The translations under genes and the position numbers were made by a program. Positions 15,797-24,951 of a DNA stretch of 64,000 nt are shown piece after piece. This DNA is from Minisyncoccota bacterium (GTDB lineage: Bacteria > Patescibacteriota > Minisyncoccia > Minisyncoccales > Minisyncoccaceae): positions 7,313 to 71,312 of the forward strand of contig JAQVLF010000001.1 in assembly GCA_028704295.1 (NCBI GenBank). The letters are read 5' to 3'. Every line of letters starts with the position of its first letter. The stretch's first letter is position 1. A model generated the notes under the pieces. The model was not told where the DNA came from. It did not search any database and was given only the letters and a program-made list of their open reading frames with translations.

Positions 15797-16282
15797 TTAT
15801 TTATTAAAATTGCTTATTGTTTTTTCAACTTCTTTGATAGCTTCTTCAGCTCCAACAAACTCCTTTACCTTTACCCATTTGTTAGGCTCCATTCTTTTAT
15901 AAATTTCAAAAAACTCTTTAATACAATTTCTATCATGTTCAGTCAATTGAAAAATATCGTCAATGTGAGCATAGCAAGGATTAATTTTAGCTGCTGGAAC
16001 AGCAACAACCTTGTTATCAATTCCTTTTTCGTCCTCCATAATTAACATTCCAATAATTCTTGACTTGACTATACATCCTGGAAAAGTCGCTTCATTTGTG
16101 ATAATCAAAGCATCGAGAGGGTCTCCATCATCAGCCAAAGTATGTTCTATGTGTCCGTATTCAAAAGGAAAAGAAACTGGCCCATAGATAGTTCTGTCTA
16201 GTTCTATTCTTCCTGTCTCTTCATTTAACTCATACTTTTGACGGCTTCCTTTTGGGATTTCTACAAATATTTTAATTTCCAT
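15797..16282 (-). CDS. ppa: Inorganic pyrophosphatase (family I)
   Basis: 161 aa soluble hydrolase of PPi. Seen: IPKGSRQKYELNEETG, RTIYGPVSFPFEYGHIEHT, and the metal-binding DDGDPLDALI. Normal family length. 5 bp upstream of the ferredoxin gene, so it may head the same transcript. Confidence 0.97.
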   Translation of the reverse strand: MEIKIFVEIPKGSRQKYELNEETGRIELDRTIYGPVSFPFEYGHIEHTLADDGDPLDALIITNEATFPGCIVKSRIIGMLIMEDEKGIDNKVVAVPAAKINPCYAHIDDIFQLTEHDRNCIKEFFEIYKRMEPNKWVKVKEFVGAEEAIKEVEKTISNFNK

Positions 16283-16343
16283 ACAAATACAAAATTAACT
16301 TTATTATATTTACCTTATACCAAAATAAAGACTGACTGTCGAG

Positions 16344-16433
16344 TTATTTCAAAATATTCTCAATAGTCATTACAATGCCTATTACAAAAAGAATGAAAAT
16401 AATAACACCTATGAATACATCTCTTTTAAGCAT
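16344..16433 (-). CDS. Micro membrane protein (29 aa)
   Basis: MLKRDVFIGVIIFILFVIG and a short tail ENILK: one transmembrane helix with a basic N terminus. TATAAT lies 6 bp before the ATG, the same leaderless arrangement seen at many genes in this window, which supports expression. Function unknown. Confidence 0.55.
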   Translation of the reverse strand: MLKRDVFIGVIIFILFVIGIVMTIENILK

Positions 16434-16470
16434 ACTTATATTATACTAGATTTTCAAAAATAATCTATAA

Positions 16471-17457
16471 TTATTCTCCTTTTTTTGTTCTTGTCATGAG
16501 GTCTAGTAGTGCCTTCTTCGGATCTTTATTGTGGTACAAAATCATGTAAACTTGATTTGTGATTGGCATGTCTACATTATATTTCTTGCTTAAATTATAG
16601 GCAGCTTCGGTTGTTGTAGCTCCTTCAATAATACTACTAGTAGAATTAACAATATCTTCAAATTTTTCTCCTTTTCCAATCTTTTCTCCAAATGTTCTAT
16701 TCCTGCTTTCAGGAGAAATACAAGTTGTTGCCAAATCTCCTAATCCAGCTATTCCATAAAAAGTCTTTTTCTTAGCTTTCATTGCTTGTCCCAATCTCGC
16801 TATTTCAACAATTCCGCGTGAAAGTATGGCTGCCTTAGCATTCGCTCCAAAACCTAATCCATCAGATATTCCTGCCACAATTGCGATTACGTTTTTAAGC
16901 GCTCCGCAAAGTTCAACTCCTAATGGATCGCTATTTGTGTATACTCTAAAACTTTCATTGAAAAATGTTTCTTGCACTATTTTTGAAACATTAAAATCAT
17001 TTGATGCGGAAACGGCTACTGCAGGCATTTGATTTGCAACTTCCAGTGCAATTGTCGGCCCTGATAAAACACATGTCTTAACTTTTCCCAATTCTTCATG
17101 GATAATTTCTGTCATTCTTCTTAATGTTTTTTGCTCAATTCCTTTTGAAACATTAACAAATATTTTATGAGAAACATCTGCTTTTATTTCCTTTAAAACA
17201 CTTCTATAAAACTTAGATGGAATTGCATCAACAATAATCTCGCTTTTTGAAATAGCTACGTTTATGTCTTTTTCAAATTCAATATCATTTGGTATTCTAA
17301 AATCAGGAAGATACTTAGTATTGATTCTTTTTATCTTAAGCTCATCTAAATACTCTTTAAAGGCACTCCACATTGTCACTTTGTGCCCATTTTTATTTAA
17401 TACCAATGCAAGAGTTGTAGCCCATGCACCATCTCCTAAAATTGTGATATTTTTCAT
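16471..17457 (-). CDS. gpsA: Glycerol-3-phosphate dehydrogenase [NAD(P)+]
   Basis: 328 aa. Rossmann motif ILGDGAWATTLA, active-site lysine region GALKNVIAIVAGISDGLG, and GLGDLATTCISPESRNR. Makes sn-glycerol-3-phosphate for phospholipids. Sits 4 bp after the helicase gene, so cotranscribed. Confidence 0.97.
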   Translation of the reverse strand: MKNITILGDGAWATTLALVLNKNGHKVTMWSAFKEYLDELKIKRINTKYLPDFRIPNDIEFEKDINVAISKSEIIVDAIPSKFYRSVLKEIKADVSHKIFVNVSKGIEQKTLRRMTEIIHEELGKVKTCVLSGPTIALEVANQMPAVAVSASNDFNVSKIVQETFFNESFRVYTNSDPLGVELCGALKNVIAIVAGISDGLGFGANAKAAILSRGIVEIARLGQAMKAKKKTFYGIAGLGDLATTCISPESRNRTFGEKIGKGEKFEDIVNSTSSIIEGATTTEAAYNLSKKYNVDMPITNQVYMILYHNKDPKKALLDLMTRTKKGE

Positions 17458-17461
17458 ATTT

Positions 17462-20400
17462 TTAAAATTTCCTATGAGGACAAATATTTTTATAATCGCA
17501 ATACTCGCAATGCCAACCAGCTGTCGGCTTAAATTTGCTCCTCTTAATCTTCTCTATTATATTTAACACCTTTTCTTCTGTTTTTTCAATGTCTTTTTCC
17601 TTTGGTTCAAATGAAGAATAAATTCCTTCTTCCATGTAATAATAGGTCATTTTCTTAGGTTTCAAATTAAATACTTTGTTTGCTGCCAAGTTATAAATTT
17701 GAAGCTGAAATTTATCATCAGTTGATAGGGTCTTTTTAGACGTTCCAGTCTTGTAATCTATTAATTCTATCCCATCTTCATTCTTATCGATTCTATCAAT
17801 CGCTCCTACAAATTTGTATCCATTTAATTTAAGGCCGAATGTCTTTTCAAGCGCAGGCTCATTTTCTAAAAACAAAACATTGAAGTCTTTGCTCAAAAAA
17901 TCTTTGTAAAAATTATTCAATATTTCTTTTCCCTTTTTCCTGTATTCTTCTTTATGATTTTCAGTATCAAACCAAGCATCTATCCATTCTTCAGTGTATA
18001 TCTTCATTAGATCTTCTAATCCTAAATTAATTTTTTTCCTTTCCACTTCAATTTCTTGAAATAGATCGATCTGCAGAGACTGCATCATTCTCGCATTTAA
18101 GTTAACAAATCTGTGAAGCGTATTATGGATCGTTTTTCCAAATGAGAAACTAGGCTTCCCTTTTGTAGGGATTTTTAAAATATGCCCGTATTTATACTGC
18201 AAAGGGCATTTTTCAAATGCAGCTAACTGAGAAAAAGAAAAATGAGACGGCAATAAATTATCATGACTTAAATTCAATGTCTCAATTGATTCTTTTTTGA
18301 ATCCATTGAATGCTTTTGAAAAATTAAAAGATTTCTTTAATGTTTTTTGTTTTTTTGCCTCTTCCTCATTTATTAATCCGCTTTCAATTAAAAATCTTGA
18401 AGGTTTTTTTAATTGCTTTCCACCATAATCATTTGCCCATGTTAGAAACAAACCTTTTTTTGCTCTTGTCAAAGCTACGTAAAACAATCTTCTTTCTTCT
18501 TCAATATGAAAGTCTCCTTCAGGCAATACTTCTTTAATCAAATCTTTAGGAAGTTCGATTTGAGCTTTTCTTTTGTCTGTTGGAAATTTTCTATGAACTA
18601 AATTAACAACAAATACATATTTAAATTCAAGTCCTTTGGCAGAGTGAATTGTCATTATCTTAACTGAATCACTATCATCAATTTGATTATTTAAATCTCC
18701 TTCTTCGCCTGAATCTAATTCCATTTGAATTTGATCCATAAAAGCAATTAATTTTGCGTCGCAAGAAGTGCTTTCAAAGCTTTTTGTTTTTTGAAAAAAT
18801 TGATATATTATTTCCCAATTTTTTAAATTTTCCTCAGTATGATCTTTTAAAAATTTAGCATAATGCAGGTCATTTATCATTCTAATGAAGATTTCGCTTG
18901 TATTTTTCTCTTTAGATAGATTGAAATGCTCTTTTAAGGAATGGATCAAATTCTCTATCTTTAATCTTGCTTCTTCGTCAAATTGATTTAAAAGGTCTGG
19001 CCTTTTCAAAGCATCAAACAATGGTATGCTCTTCTCTTCAGAAAACCATCCAATTTTAGCTACTTCCTCAGGAGTAAAATCAAAAGGCAAAGACCTCAAA
19101 ACTCTATATAGGCTAGGAGAATCATAAAAATCTAAAACTACTTTGAAATATGCAATTATGTCTATTATAACAGGATGGGAATAAAGTCCTTTTGAAGATA
19201 TGAAAAAGCATGGAATAGACGCTCTTTCAAATCCTCTTAAAAAATAGTTAGCTGAATCATTTGTTCTAACTAAAATACAAAAGTCTGAAAATTTTACATC
19301 TTTATCTATTTCTTTTATCTCCCATATTTTATCAATAATTCCCAAAACTTCGTCTTCAACTGTTTCAAAAGATAAAAGCTCTAAATGCCCTTCTTTGCCC
19401 GAGTTGCTTTTCAACTTTTTGCTAAATTTTTTAAAATTGGAAATATCAACTCCTTTTTCTTCCGCATCTTTACTAATTTCTTTTTCTTTATTTAATTCAT
19501 ACTCAAGCCTATTAGGATTATTTAATTGTATAAAATTATATGCTAAATCAAGCACATCTTGAGGAGACCTATAATTCTCTGTTAGTACAATATCTTTTGA
19601 TTCTGGATAGTCATTTTTAAACCTTAAGACATTGTTAAACGAAGCGCCACAAAAAGAAAACACATTTTGATCATCGTCTCCTACGACAGTTAAATTATTT
19701 TTTGGATGAGCTATTTTTTTAATAAGTTCATATTCTACAAAATTTGTATCCTGAAATTCGTCGATCATTACATACTTAAACTGCTCTCTAAATTTATTTA
19801 ACACCTTGGGTCTTTTTTGAAAAAGTTTTATAGTATAGTTTATTAAATCTCCAAAATCCAAATAATTATTATCTAATAATAATTTTTGGTAAGTATGATA
19901 TGCTTCAGCAACTTCATTTACTTGCAGATATTCCAAATCATCATTAATAATCAAATCCTTCTTTAAAGAATCAGCGTACTCTAAATAATCTTCTGGATAA
20001 ATTCCTTCGTTCTTACAAACATGAAAATGATCAATTAAAGCATGAATAAACTTAGTAGGATTTCCAAGCGGCCTATACTCTTTTAAAAAAGAAAACTTGT
20101 CAAAATTTCTTTTAATCAAAATCCAAGCTGCTGTATTATCAACTAGCTTATAATTTGTAGGAAGACCTATTTCAAGCCCATAACTTTTCAAAACTCTATC
20201 GCAAAAAGAATGAAAGGTAGAAATCCAAAAATCATAGTATCCATAATCTAAAAGCTTTTCTACTCTTTCTTCCATTTCAGCGGCTGCTTTTTCAGTAAAA
20301 GTCAGAGCCAATATTTCATTTGGCTTTATTCCTTTAGATATTAGATAAGCAATTCTTTTTGTTAAAACAGTTGTTTTGCCAGTTCCTGCTCCCGCAACAA

Positions 20401-20470
20401 TTAAAAGAGGACCTTCTCCATGCTCAACTGCCTCCTTCTGCTCCTTATTTAACCCATCTAGTAAATTCAT
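17462..20470 (-). CDS. UvrD/PcrA-type helicase fused to RecB-like nuclease
   Basis: 1002 aa. SF1A helicase: Walker A GAGTGKTTVLTKRIAYL at the N terminus, VIDEFQDTN-type motif II, VVGDDDQNVFSF motif III, MTIHSAKGLEFKYVF motif V and VALTRAKKG motif VI. From about residue 730 a PD-(D/E)XK domain: FSQLAAFEKCPLQYKY, GKTIHNTLH, GAIDRID, LIDYKTG, QLQIY. The final WHCEYCDYKNICPHRKF with the earlier CP gives the four-cysteine Fe-S signature of AddB/Cas4-like nucleases. A single-chain repair helicase-nuclease. TATAAT 6 bp before the ATG. Confidence 0.9.
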   Translation of the reverse strand: MNLLDGLNKEQKEAVEHGEGPLLIVAGAGTGKTTVLTKRIAYLISKGIKPNEILALTFTEKAAAEMEERVEKLLDYGYYDFWISTFHSFCDRVLKSYGLEIGLPTNYKLVDNTAAWILIKRNFDKFSFLKEYRPLGNPTKFIHALIDHFHVCKNEGIYPEDYLEYADSLKKDLIINDDLEYLQVNEVAEAYHTYQKLLLDNNYLDFGDLINYTIKLFQKRPKVLNKFREQFKYVMIDEFQDTNFVEYELIKKIAHPKNNLTVVGDDDQNVFSFCGASFNNVLRFKNDYPESKDIVLTENYRSPQDVLDLAYNFIQLNNPNRLEYELNKEKEISKDAEEKGVDISNFKKFSKKLKSNSGKEGHLELLSFETVEDEVLGIIDKIWEIKEIDKDVKFSDFCILVRTNDSANYFLRGFERASIPCFFISSKGLYSHPVIIDIIAYFKVVLDFYDSPSLYRVLRSLPFDFTPEEVAKIGWFSEEKSIPLFDALKRPDLLNQFDEEARLKIENLIHSLKEHFNLSKEKNTSEIFIRMINDLHYAKFLKDHTEENLKNWEIIYQFFQKTKSFESTSCDAKLIAFMDQIQMELDSGEEGDLNNQIDDSDSVKIMTIHSAKGLEFKYVFVVNLVHRKFPTDKRKAQIELPKDLIKEVLPEGDFHIEEERRLFYVALTRAKKGLFLTWANDYGGKQLKKPSRFLIESGLINEEEAKKQKTLKKSFNFSKAFNGFKKESIETLNLSHDNLLPSHFSFSQLAAFEKCPLQYKYGHILKIPTKGKPSFSFGKTIHNTLHRFVNLNARMMQSLQIDLFQEIEVERKKINLGLEDLMKIYTEEWIDAWFDTENHKEEYRKKGKEILNNFYKDFLSKDFNVLFLENEPALEKTFGLKLNGYKFVGAIDRIDKNEDGIELIDYKTGTSKKTLSTDDKFQLQIYNLAANKVFNLKPKKMTYYYMEEGIYSSFEPKEKDIEKTEEKVLNIIEKIKRSKFKPTAGWHCEYCDYKNICPHRKF

Positions 20471-20541
20471 ATGTGTATTATATATAAAAAAAGAGCTTTT
20501 AAAAAGTCTTTTTTATTTTAGAAAATATGTTTTAACTTTGA

Positions 20542-21427
20542 TTAATTTTGACTTAAAGATTCTATTCTCTGATTATATTCTTCTTTAGAAATTCCTCCTT
20601 TAGCTAAAAGAGAATTTAATCCTGCGATATAATTTTGTTTTATTTGAGCATCTGACAATGCTTTCTTGTACAATCTAATCTCGTCTAAAAATCCATTCAA
20701 ATTTTCCCCAGATGTTCCATTTCTTCCTAACGTCAAAGCGTAATCATTACTTGTATTAGAAGGAGCATTTGTTACGTTTTTAACTAAGGCGCCATTTCTA
20801 TAAATACTTAAAATGCTATTTTTTTGCATATAGACAATATGCACCCATTCATTTATCTTTGGTACGCCGTAACAATCTTCTACTTGACTTTTACCAAATT
20901 GAAATCCTCCACCCGAGCAAGTCTCGAAACTAGCATCAAAATGAATACCTAAAGTTGAACTGGAACTTGCTAAACCTTTTACAAAGACCCCCCTATTACT
21001 AGAGATATCTTTTAATTTCACCCATAATTCGACTGTATAATTATCCAAAATATTATCTAAAGAACTTGAATCCGAAACTTGAACATAAGAATCATTATCA
21101 TTTTCTATACATTTTCCTTTTACGCAATCATTCCCTCCTCTTACGTAAACATTCCCTGAGCGAGAACCATTATTTAGACCATAATTATCTTCAAGATCTG
21201 TAGATGACGCTAAACTTCCAGTAGCGCCCCCCCCCTTCGTCAAACGTCCACTCAGAAACTGAATTCAAAAGCATTGAGTTTTGCACGTTTGAAGAAAAAG
21301 CTTTAGCGCGAGCAAATGTTGCATTAGAAACAGAAGAAGAAACGGTTACCATGATGACTCCTGCTATAACTCCAATGATAACAATAACTACAAGTAATTC
21401 AATTAATGTAAAAGATTTGTTTTTCAT
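20542..21427 (-). pseudogene. Type IV pilin-like LamG protein, interrupted at a G9 tract
   Basis: The 5' part (21427 to about 21236) encodes KSFTLIELLVVIVIIGVIAG, a prepilin N terminus with the hydrophobic assembly helix, then SVSEWTFDEGGG. At a run of nine G on the coding strand (21227-21235) the frame breaks. The +1 frame continues as a LamG/concanavalin-like domain (YTVELWVKLKD, LGRNGTSGENLNGFLDEIRLYKKALSDAQI) to 20542. With eight G residues the gene reads straight through as one protein of about 294 aa. It is either a phase-variable switch, a sequencing/assembly error in the homopolymer, or decay. Surface-displayed adhesin when in frame. Confidence 0.8.
21227..21235 (-). repeat. Homopolymer G9 tract (possible slippage site)
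   Basis: Nine consecutive C on the plus strand (G on the coding strand) at the exact junction between the pilin and LamG halves. It is a striking homopolymer in an AT-rich genome. Eight or eleven G would restore the frame. Confidence 0.85.
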
Positions 21428-22102
21428 TTTTCTTATTTAAGAAATATTTTCTTTTATCTTCTTCTAACCTTTCTATGGCATATCTTAATGCCGTTCTATG
21501 GATATTATAATACTCTTTTTCTAAAAATGCAATTAAAACTTTTTCATCCTTTTTCCCAACCTCCCTTAGCATCCACCCAACTGCTTTATGAATTAAATCA
21601 TGCTTGTCATTTAAAAGTATTTTTGAAATTTTAAAGTATTTTTGAAATCATTTTCTTTAATAAAATACATTGTTGAAACAATGGCAATTCTTTTCTCGAA
21701 AAGATTGTCTGACCTAGCTAATTTGTAAAGCAAACTTCTATCTTTATCAAATAAATACTTCCCTACAATTCTAGGACAAGATAAATCTACTAAATCCCAG
21801 TTATTAATATTCTTTAAATTCTTTAAATAAAAATTAAAAACTTTCTCCTCTTCTTTTTTAAACTTCTCTACTAAAATTAAAAGTGCTGTTAATCGATACT
21901 CATGAATTTGACTATTTAATAATTTTTGAAGTTCATGAAAAGAAGCATTTAAATTCTTTTTAGCAACAATTCTTTGATCAGGAACTTTAATTCCCAAGAA
22001 CATATCTCCCTCTCCATATTCTCCTTTTCCTGTTTTAAAAAACCTGCAAAGTATTTTTGCTTTTCCCTTATCTTCTAATTTTTTTAAATCAGCTTCTATC
22101 AT
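21399..22102 (-). pseudogene. AlkD-like DNA alkylation repair protein with 1-nt frameshift
   Basis: HEAT-repeat 3-methyladenine glycosylase family. In frame from 22102 to about 21630 (EADLKKLEDKGKAK to ENDFKNTLK), then a stop in this frame. One missing A in an AAAA run near 21627 would restore ISKILLNDKHDLIHKAVGWMLREVGKK, the conserved AlkD C-terminal segment, ending at a TGA at 21399 inside the pilin gene. The break lies in an imperfect tandem duplication of AAAGTATTTTTGAAA (plus strand, 21614-21643). Total about 234 aa fits AlkD. ATGA overlap with uppP. Broken gene or sequencing error. Confidence 0.75.
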
Positions 22103-22839
22103 ATTAAATATTCGATAATTGCACTTAAAATGCACAAAATTCCAAACGCAAAAGTAAATGACGAAAAATTAATTTTCTTTACTAAATTAAGTAATAATTT
22201 CAAGGTTAAAATTCCAAAAATAAATGCAAAGACCAAGGCTATAATTCCATTTTGAGAAACAATATCAGGGTTTTTTAAATAAAGATATAGATTTGATCCA
22301 AAAACAACTGGAGCCGACAATAAATACGAAGTCTTTAAAACTTTCAAAGGATCATTTTCAAATAATGACAATCCAAATATGGTAGATCCTGATCTTGATA
22401 CTCCGGGAATAACAGAAAACCCTTGCAGAATTCCCACTATATATGGAGAATAATTTTCATTTAATTTAAAGTCAATTTTCTTTTTCTGAAAGTATGATGT
22501 TAATAAAAGTCCAGCTCCCATCAAGGCTAAAAGCCCTCCACCCATCACAATTTCTTTAGAGAAATCGTAGAGGAAAAATCCAATAGCGCCTGAAATGATC
22601 GTAGTGATAATAAAAAATTTAAAAAATTGAAGATCCTTAAATTTTAATAAATCCAACCAATCTTTCCAAAAATAGATTAAGACTGCTAAAAGTGTTCCTA
22701 AATGAAGGAAAATAGCAACATCAATTGCATTTAAATCCTTGATAAAATAATTTGAAAAAAGAGCCACAATCCCTTCTGAAGAAACTGGGATCCACTCAAA
22801 TATTCCCTGTAAGATTCCCAATATGATATATTCAAACAT
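22099..22839 (-). CDS. uppP: Undecaprenyl-diphosphatase
   Basis: 246 aa, about eight membrane segments. WIPVSSEGIVALF near the N terminus and GVSRSGSTIFGLSLF in the middle are the two BacA/UppP catalytic motifs. Recycles undecaprenyl pyrophosphate for cell-wall carrier lipid. Overlaps prmC by 8 bp and the alkD-like gene by 4 bp. Confidence 0.95.
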   Translation of the reverse strand: MFEYIILGILQGIFEWIPVSSEGIVALFSNYFIKDLNAIDVAIFLHLGTLLAVLIYFWKDWLDLLKFKDLQFFKFFIITTIISGAIGFFLYDFSKEIVMGGGLLALMGAGLLLTSYFQKKKIDFKLNENYSPYIVGILQGFSVIPGVSRSGSTIFGLSLFENDPLKVLKTSYLLSAPVVFGSNLYLYLKNPDIVSQNGIIALVFAFIFGILTLKLLLNLVKKINFSSFTFAFGILCILSAIIEYLI

Positions 22840-23464
22840 ATATTTTTACAAACCTATATTTATTAAATTGATCTTTATGAAATTCATATTTTGAATATGG
22901 ATTTTTTAAAATTAATTCTTCTATTTCTTTTTTTTGATCTTCATCATGTTCAATAACTAAAAGTCCATTTATATTTAAATAATTAAAACCTTCATTAATT
23001 ATTTTTGTAATTGCATCCATTCCATTTTCTCCTGAAAATAGCGCTACACGAGGTTCATACTCTAAAACATCTTCCCCAACCTCATTTATTCTTTTTTCTG
23101 CTACATAAGGAGGATTAGCTAAGATATAGTCGTATTTACCCTCAATATTTGAAAAAACATCGGTTTTAATTATATTATACCTATTTTCATCAATTCCTTC
23201 TAAATTTACTTTTATCTGCTCAATAAATTTATCTTCAATTTCTCCAAAATCACAATAAGAATTTTTAATTGCTTTTAAAATTGAAAGTCCTATGCAGCCA
23301 GATCCAGAAAATAAGTCTAGACATTTTGAACCTTCTTTTATTTCTTTTAAGATTAAAGAAACCCAATACTCAGTTTCTTCTCTTGGAATCAAAGGCTTTA
23401 GGGACAAATCAATCTTATTTCCTAAAAAGTACTTGTATCCTTTTTCGTATTCTTCGGGAATCAT
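22832..23464 (-). CDS. prmC: PrmC/HemK-like N5-glutamine methyltransferase
   Basis: 210 aa. SAM motif I DLFSGSGCIGLSIL, catalytic LANPPYVA, and PREETEYWV just before the Rossmann domain. Likely methylates the GGQ glutamine of release factors. Shorter than the usual 280 aa because most of the N-terminal helical domain is missing. Start at 23464 gives an ATGA overlap with the preceding gene. Confidence 0.88.
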   Translation of the reverse strand: MIPEEYEKGYKYFLGNKIDLSLKPLIPREETEYWVSLILKEIKEGSKCLDLFSGSGCIGLSILKAIKNSYCDFGEIEDKFIEQIKVNLEGIDENRYNIIKTDVFSNIEGKYDYILANPPYVAEKRINEVGEDVLEYEPRVALFSGENGMDAITKIINEGFNYLNINGLLVIEHDEDQKKEIEELILKNPYSKYEFHKDQFNKYRFVKIYV

Positions 23465-23904
23465 AGTAAAACAATTAAACCTACTAAAATTCCCAAAATA
23501 CATCCTGCTGAAATCTCAACCCAGCTATGTCCTAAAACTTCTCTTAAAGGCTCCATTCCTTTTAAATTAATAAACTCTATTAAATCATTTAATGATTGAG
23601 CTTGCTTTTGGGCAGCGCGCCTTAAAACAGAGGCATCATACAAAACAAAGACTGTAAAAGCAATTGAAACTGCGAAAATAGGAGAATTAAAGCCTGCTTC
23701 AAATCCAATTACGGTTGATAAAGCTGACACTGACGCGCTATGAGAAGAAGGGAACCCTCCCGGAATAAAATATGAAAGAGGGCTAAACTTTTTTTTCTTA
23801 ATAGAAACAAAAATTACCTTCATTGTCTGCGCAATGAACCAAGCTGTCAAAGTAGCTATGATTGCCTCATTCTCAAGAATGTTTATAAATATTTCGTTAC
23901 TCAT
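23461..23904 (-). CDS. PAP2-like membrane protein (DUF212, YuiD type)
   Basis: 147 aa, four or so membrane segments. GGFPSSHSASVSAL and a later LGHSWVEI give the divergent acid-phosphatase motifs of the DUF212 family. Probably a lipid phosphatase-like membrane enzyme; substrate unknown. 8-bp overlap with the YggU gene. Confidence 0.85.
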   Translation of the reverse strand: MSNEIFINILENEAIIATLTAWFIAQTMKVIFVSIKKKKFSPLSYFIPGGFPSSHSASVSALSTVIGFEAGFNSPIFAVSIAFTVFVLYDASVLRRAAQKQAQSLNDLIEFINLKGMEPLREVLGHSWVEISAGCILGILVGLIVLL

Positions 23905-24118
23905 TGATTTCAAAAATTTTACTAGGGCTTCTTGCCCCTTTTATTAACCTTATCTTGTTTTCTTTAATGTTAAAATATTTAGCTAAAATTTCAAAAACTT
24001 TTTTATTGGCTTCTCCTCTTTCTCTTTTTTCTTTGAAAAAAATCTCAAAAGAATTTTCATCCTTTTTTAAAATTAATTCTTTTTTTGACTCTGGATGACA
24101 CTTAACCTTTATTAACAT
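23897..24118 (-). CDS. YggU/DUF167 family protein
   Basis: 73 aa. KVKCHPESKK at the start and KRERGEANKKVFEILAKYF followed by IRLIKGARSPSKIFEI match the compact DUF167 fold. Function not established in the family. Confidence 0.9.
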   Translation of the reverse strand: MLIKVKCHPESKKELILKKDENSFEIFFKEKRERGEANKKVFEILAKYFNIKENKIRLIKGARSPSKIFEINE

Positions 24119-24308
24119 TATTTTTGTCTATAAATAGAAGGTAAATAATAGGAAGAAGTCCCGCTGTATTTAAAACAAACATGGCGATATACCAAGGCTT
24201 GCTTCCTTTTTTTGCTGCTTTCCATAAAGCAAACGCTTTCAATATCCCTTCGAAAATAGAAATAATAATTATTAATGTGACTACGTTTTGTGGCAATTCT
24301 TCCATCAT
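24102..24308 (-). CDS. DUF5652-like two-helix membrane protein
   Basis: 68 aa, two hydrophobic helices with the pattern ALWKAAKKGSKPWYIAMFVLNTAGLLPIIYL, typical of DUF5652 proteins in Patescibacteria. Start could be 24308 or 24305. Overlaps YggU by 17 bp. Confidence 0.8.
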   Translation of the reverse strand: MMEELPQNVVTLIIIISIFEGILKAFALWKAAKKGSKPWYIAMFVLNTAGLLPIIYLLFIDKNNVNKG

Positions 24309-24313
24309 ATTTT

Positions 24314-24862
24314 TTACTTTAAACTATTTATTATTTTTTTAATATCTTTTTTTAATATATCTAATTTTTTATTGTCATATATTGCTGCTGCAGGATGATA
24401 CATTGGAATAATTATTAAATCATTTATTTTAAAAACTTTTCCATGAACTTCTCCAATTTCATAACTTTCACTTAAGTACTTATTTAAAATGTACTTGCTT
24501 GAAAATCTTCCTAAAGGGCAAATCACTTTTGGCTTAATCATTTCTAGCTGCTTATCTAGATATTCTTTACACTTTTTAATCTCTCCCTCTTCTGGATCCC
24601 TATTCTTAGGAGGCCTGCACTTAATAATATTTGTAATATAGACTTCCTCTCTTTTCAAATTAATGCTCTCTAAAAGCTCGTCTAATATATTGCCTGCTCT
24701 TCCACAAAAAGGAACTCCTGTTTCATCTTCATTTTTGCCTGGAGCTTCGCCAATAAAAACAATCTTGCTTTTTGTATTTCCACAATAAATTGTGGGTAAA
24801 TTTCTTGTCATGTGCAAACTGCATTTCTTGCACTCCTTAATTTCTTCTAATAATTTATTCAT
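24314..24862 (-). CDS. Uracil-DNA glycosylase, family 4 (Fe-S)
   Basis: 182 aa. Motif 1 GEAPGKNEDETG, GVPFCGRAG, and motif 2 as MYHPAA. Cysteines in ECKKCS and in IKCRPP/KKCKEY give the 4Fe-4S site of thermophile-type UDGs. Removes uracil from DNA. Overlaps a micro-gene by ATGA. Confidence 0.94.
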   Translation of the reverse strand: MNKLLEEIKECKKCSLHMTRNLPTIYCGNTKSKIVFIGEAPGKNEDETGVPFCGRAGNILDELLESINLKREEVYITNIIKCRPPKNRDPEEGEIKKCKEYLDKQLEMIKPKVICPLGRFSSKYILNKYLSESYEIGEVHGKVFKINDLIIIPMYHPAAAIYDNKKLDILKKDIKKIINSLK

Positions 24863-24951
24863 TTAAGCAATACTCTAATAAATAAAACTATCAAAGTAAT
24901 AGTTAATATTATTAAGAGCATGTACATTGTTGTTTTTCTTAATATCATCAT
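24859..24951 (-). CDS. Micro membrane protein (30 aa), translationally coupled
   Basis: MMILRKTTMYMLLIILTITL plus a hydrophobic end and LLK. One transmembrane helix. Both ends are exact ATGA overlaps: with the upstream redox gene (stop at 24948) and with the UDG start (24862). Such tight coupling on both sides makes a real gene likely. Function unknown. Confidence 0.65.
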   Translation of the reverse strand: MMILRKTTMYMLLIILTITLIVLFIRVLLK

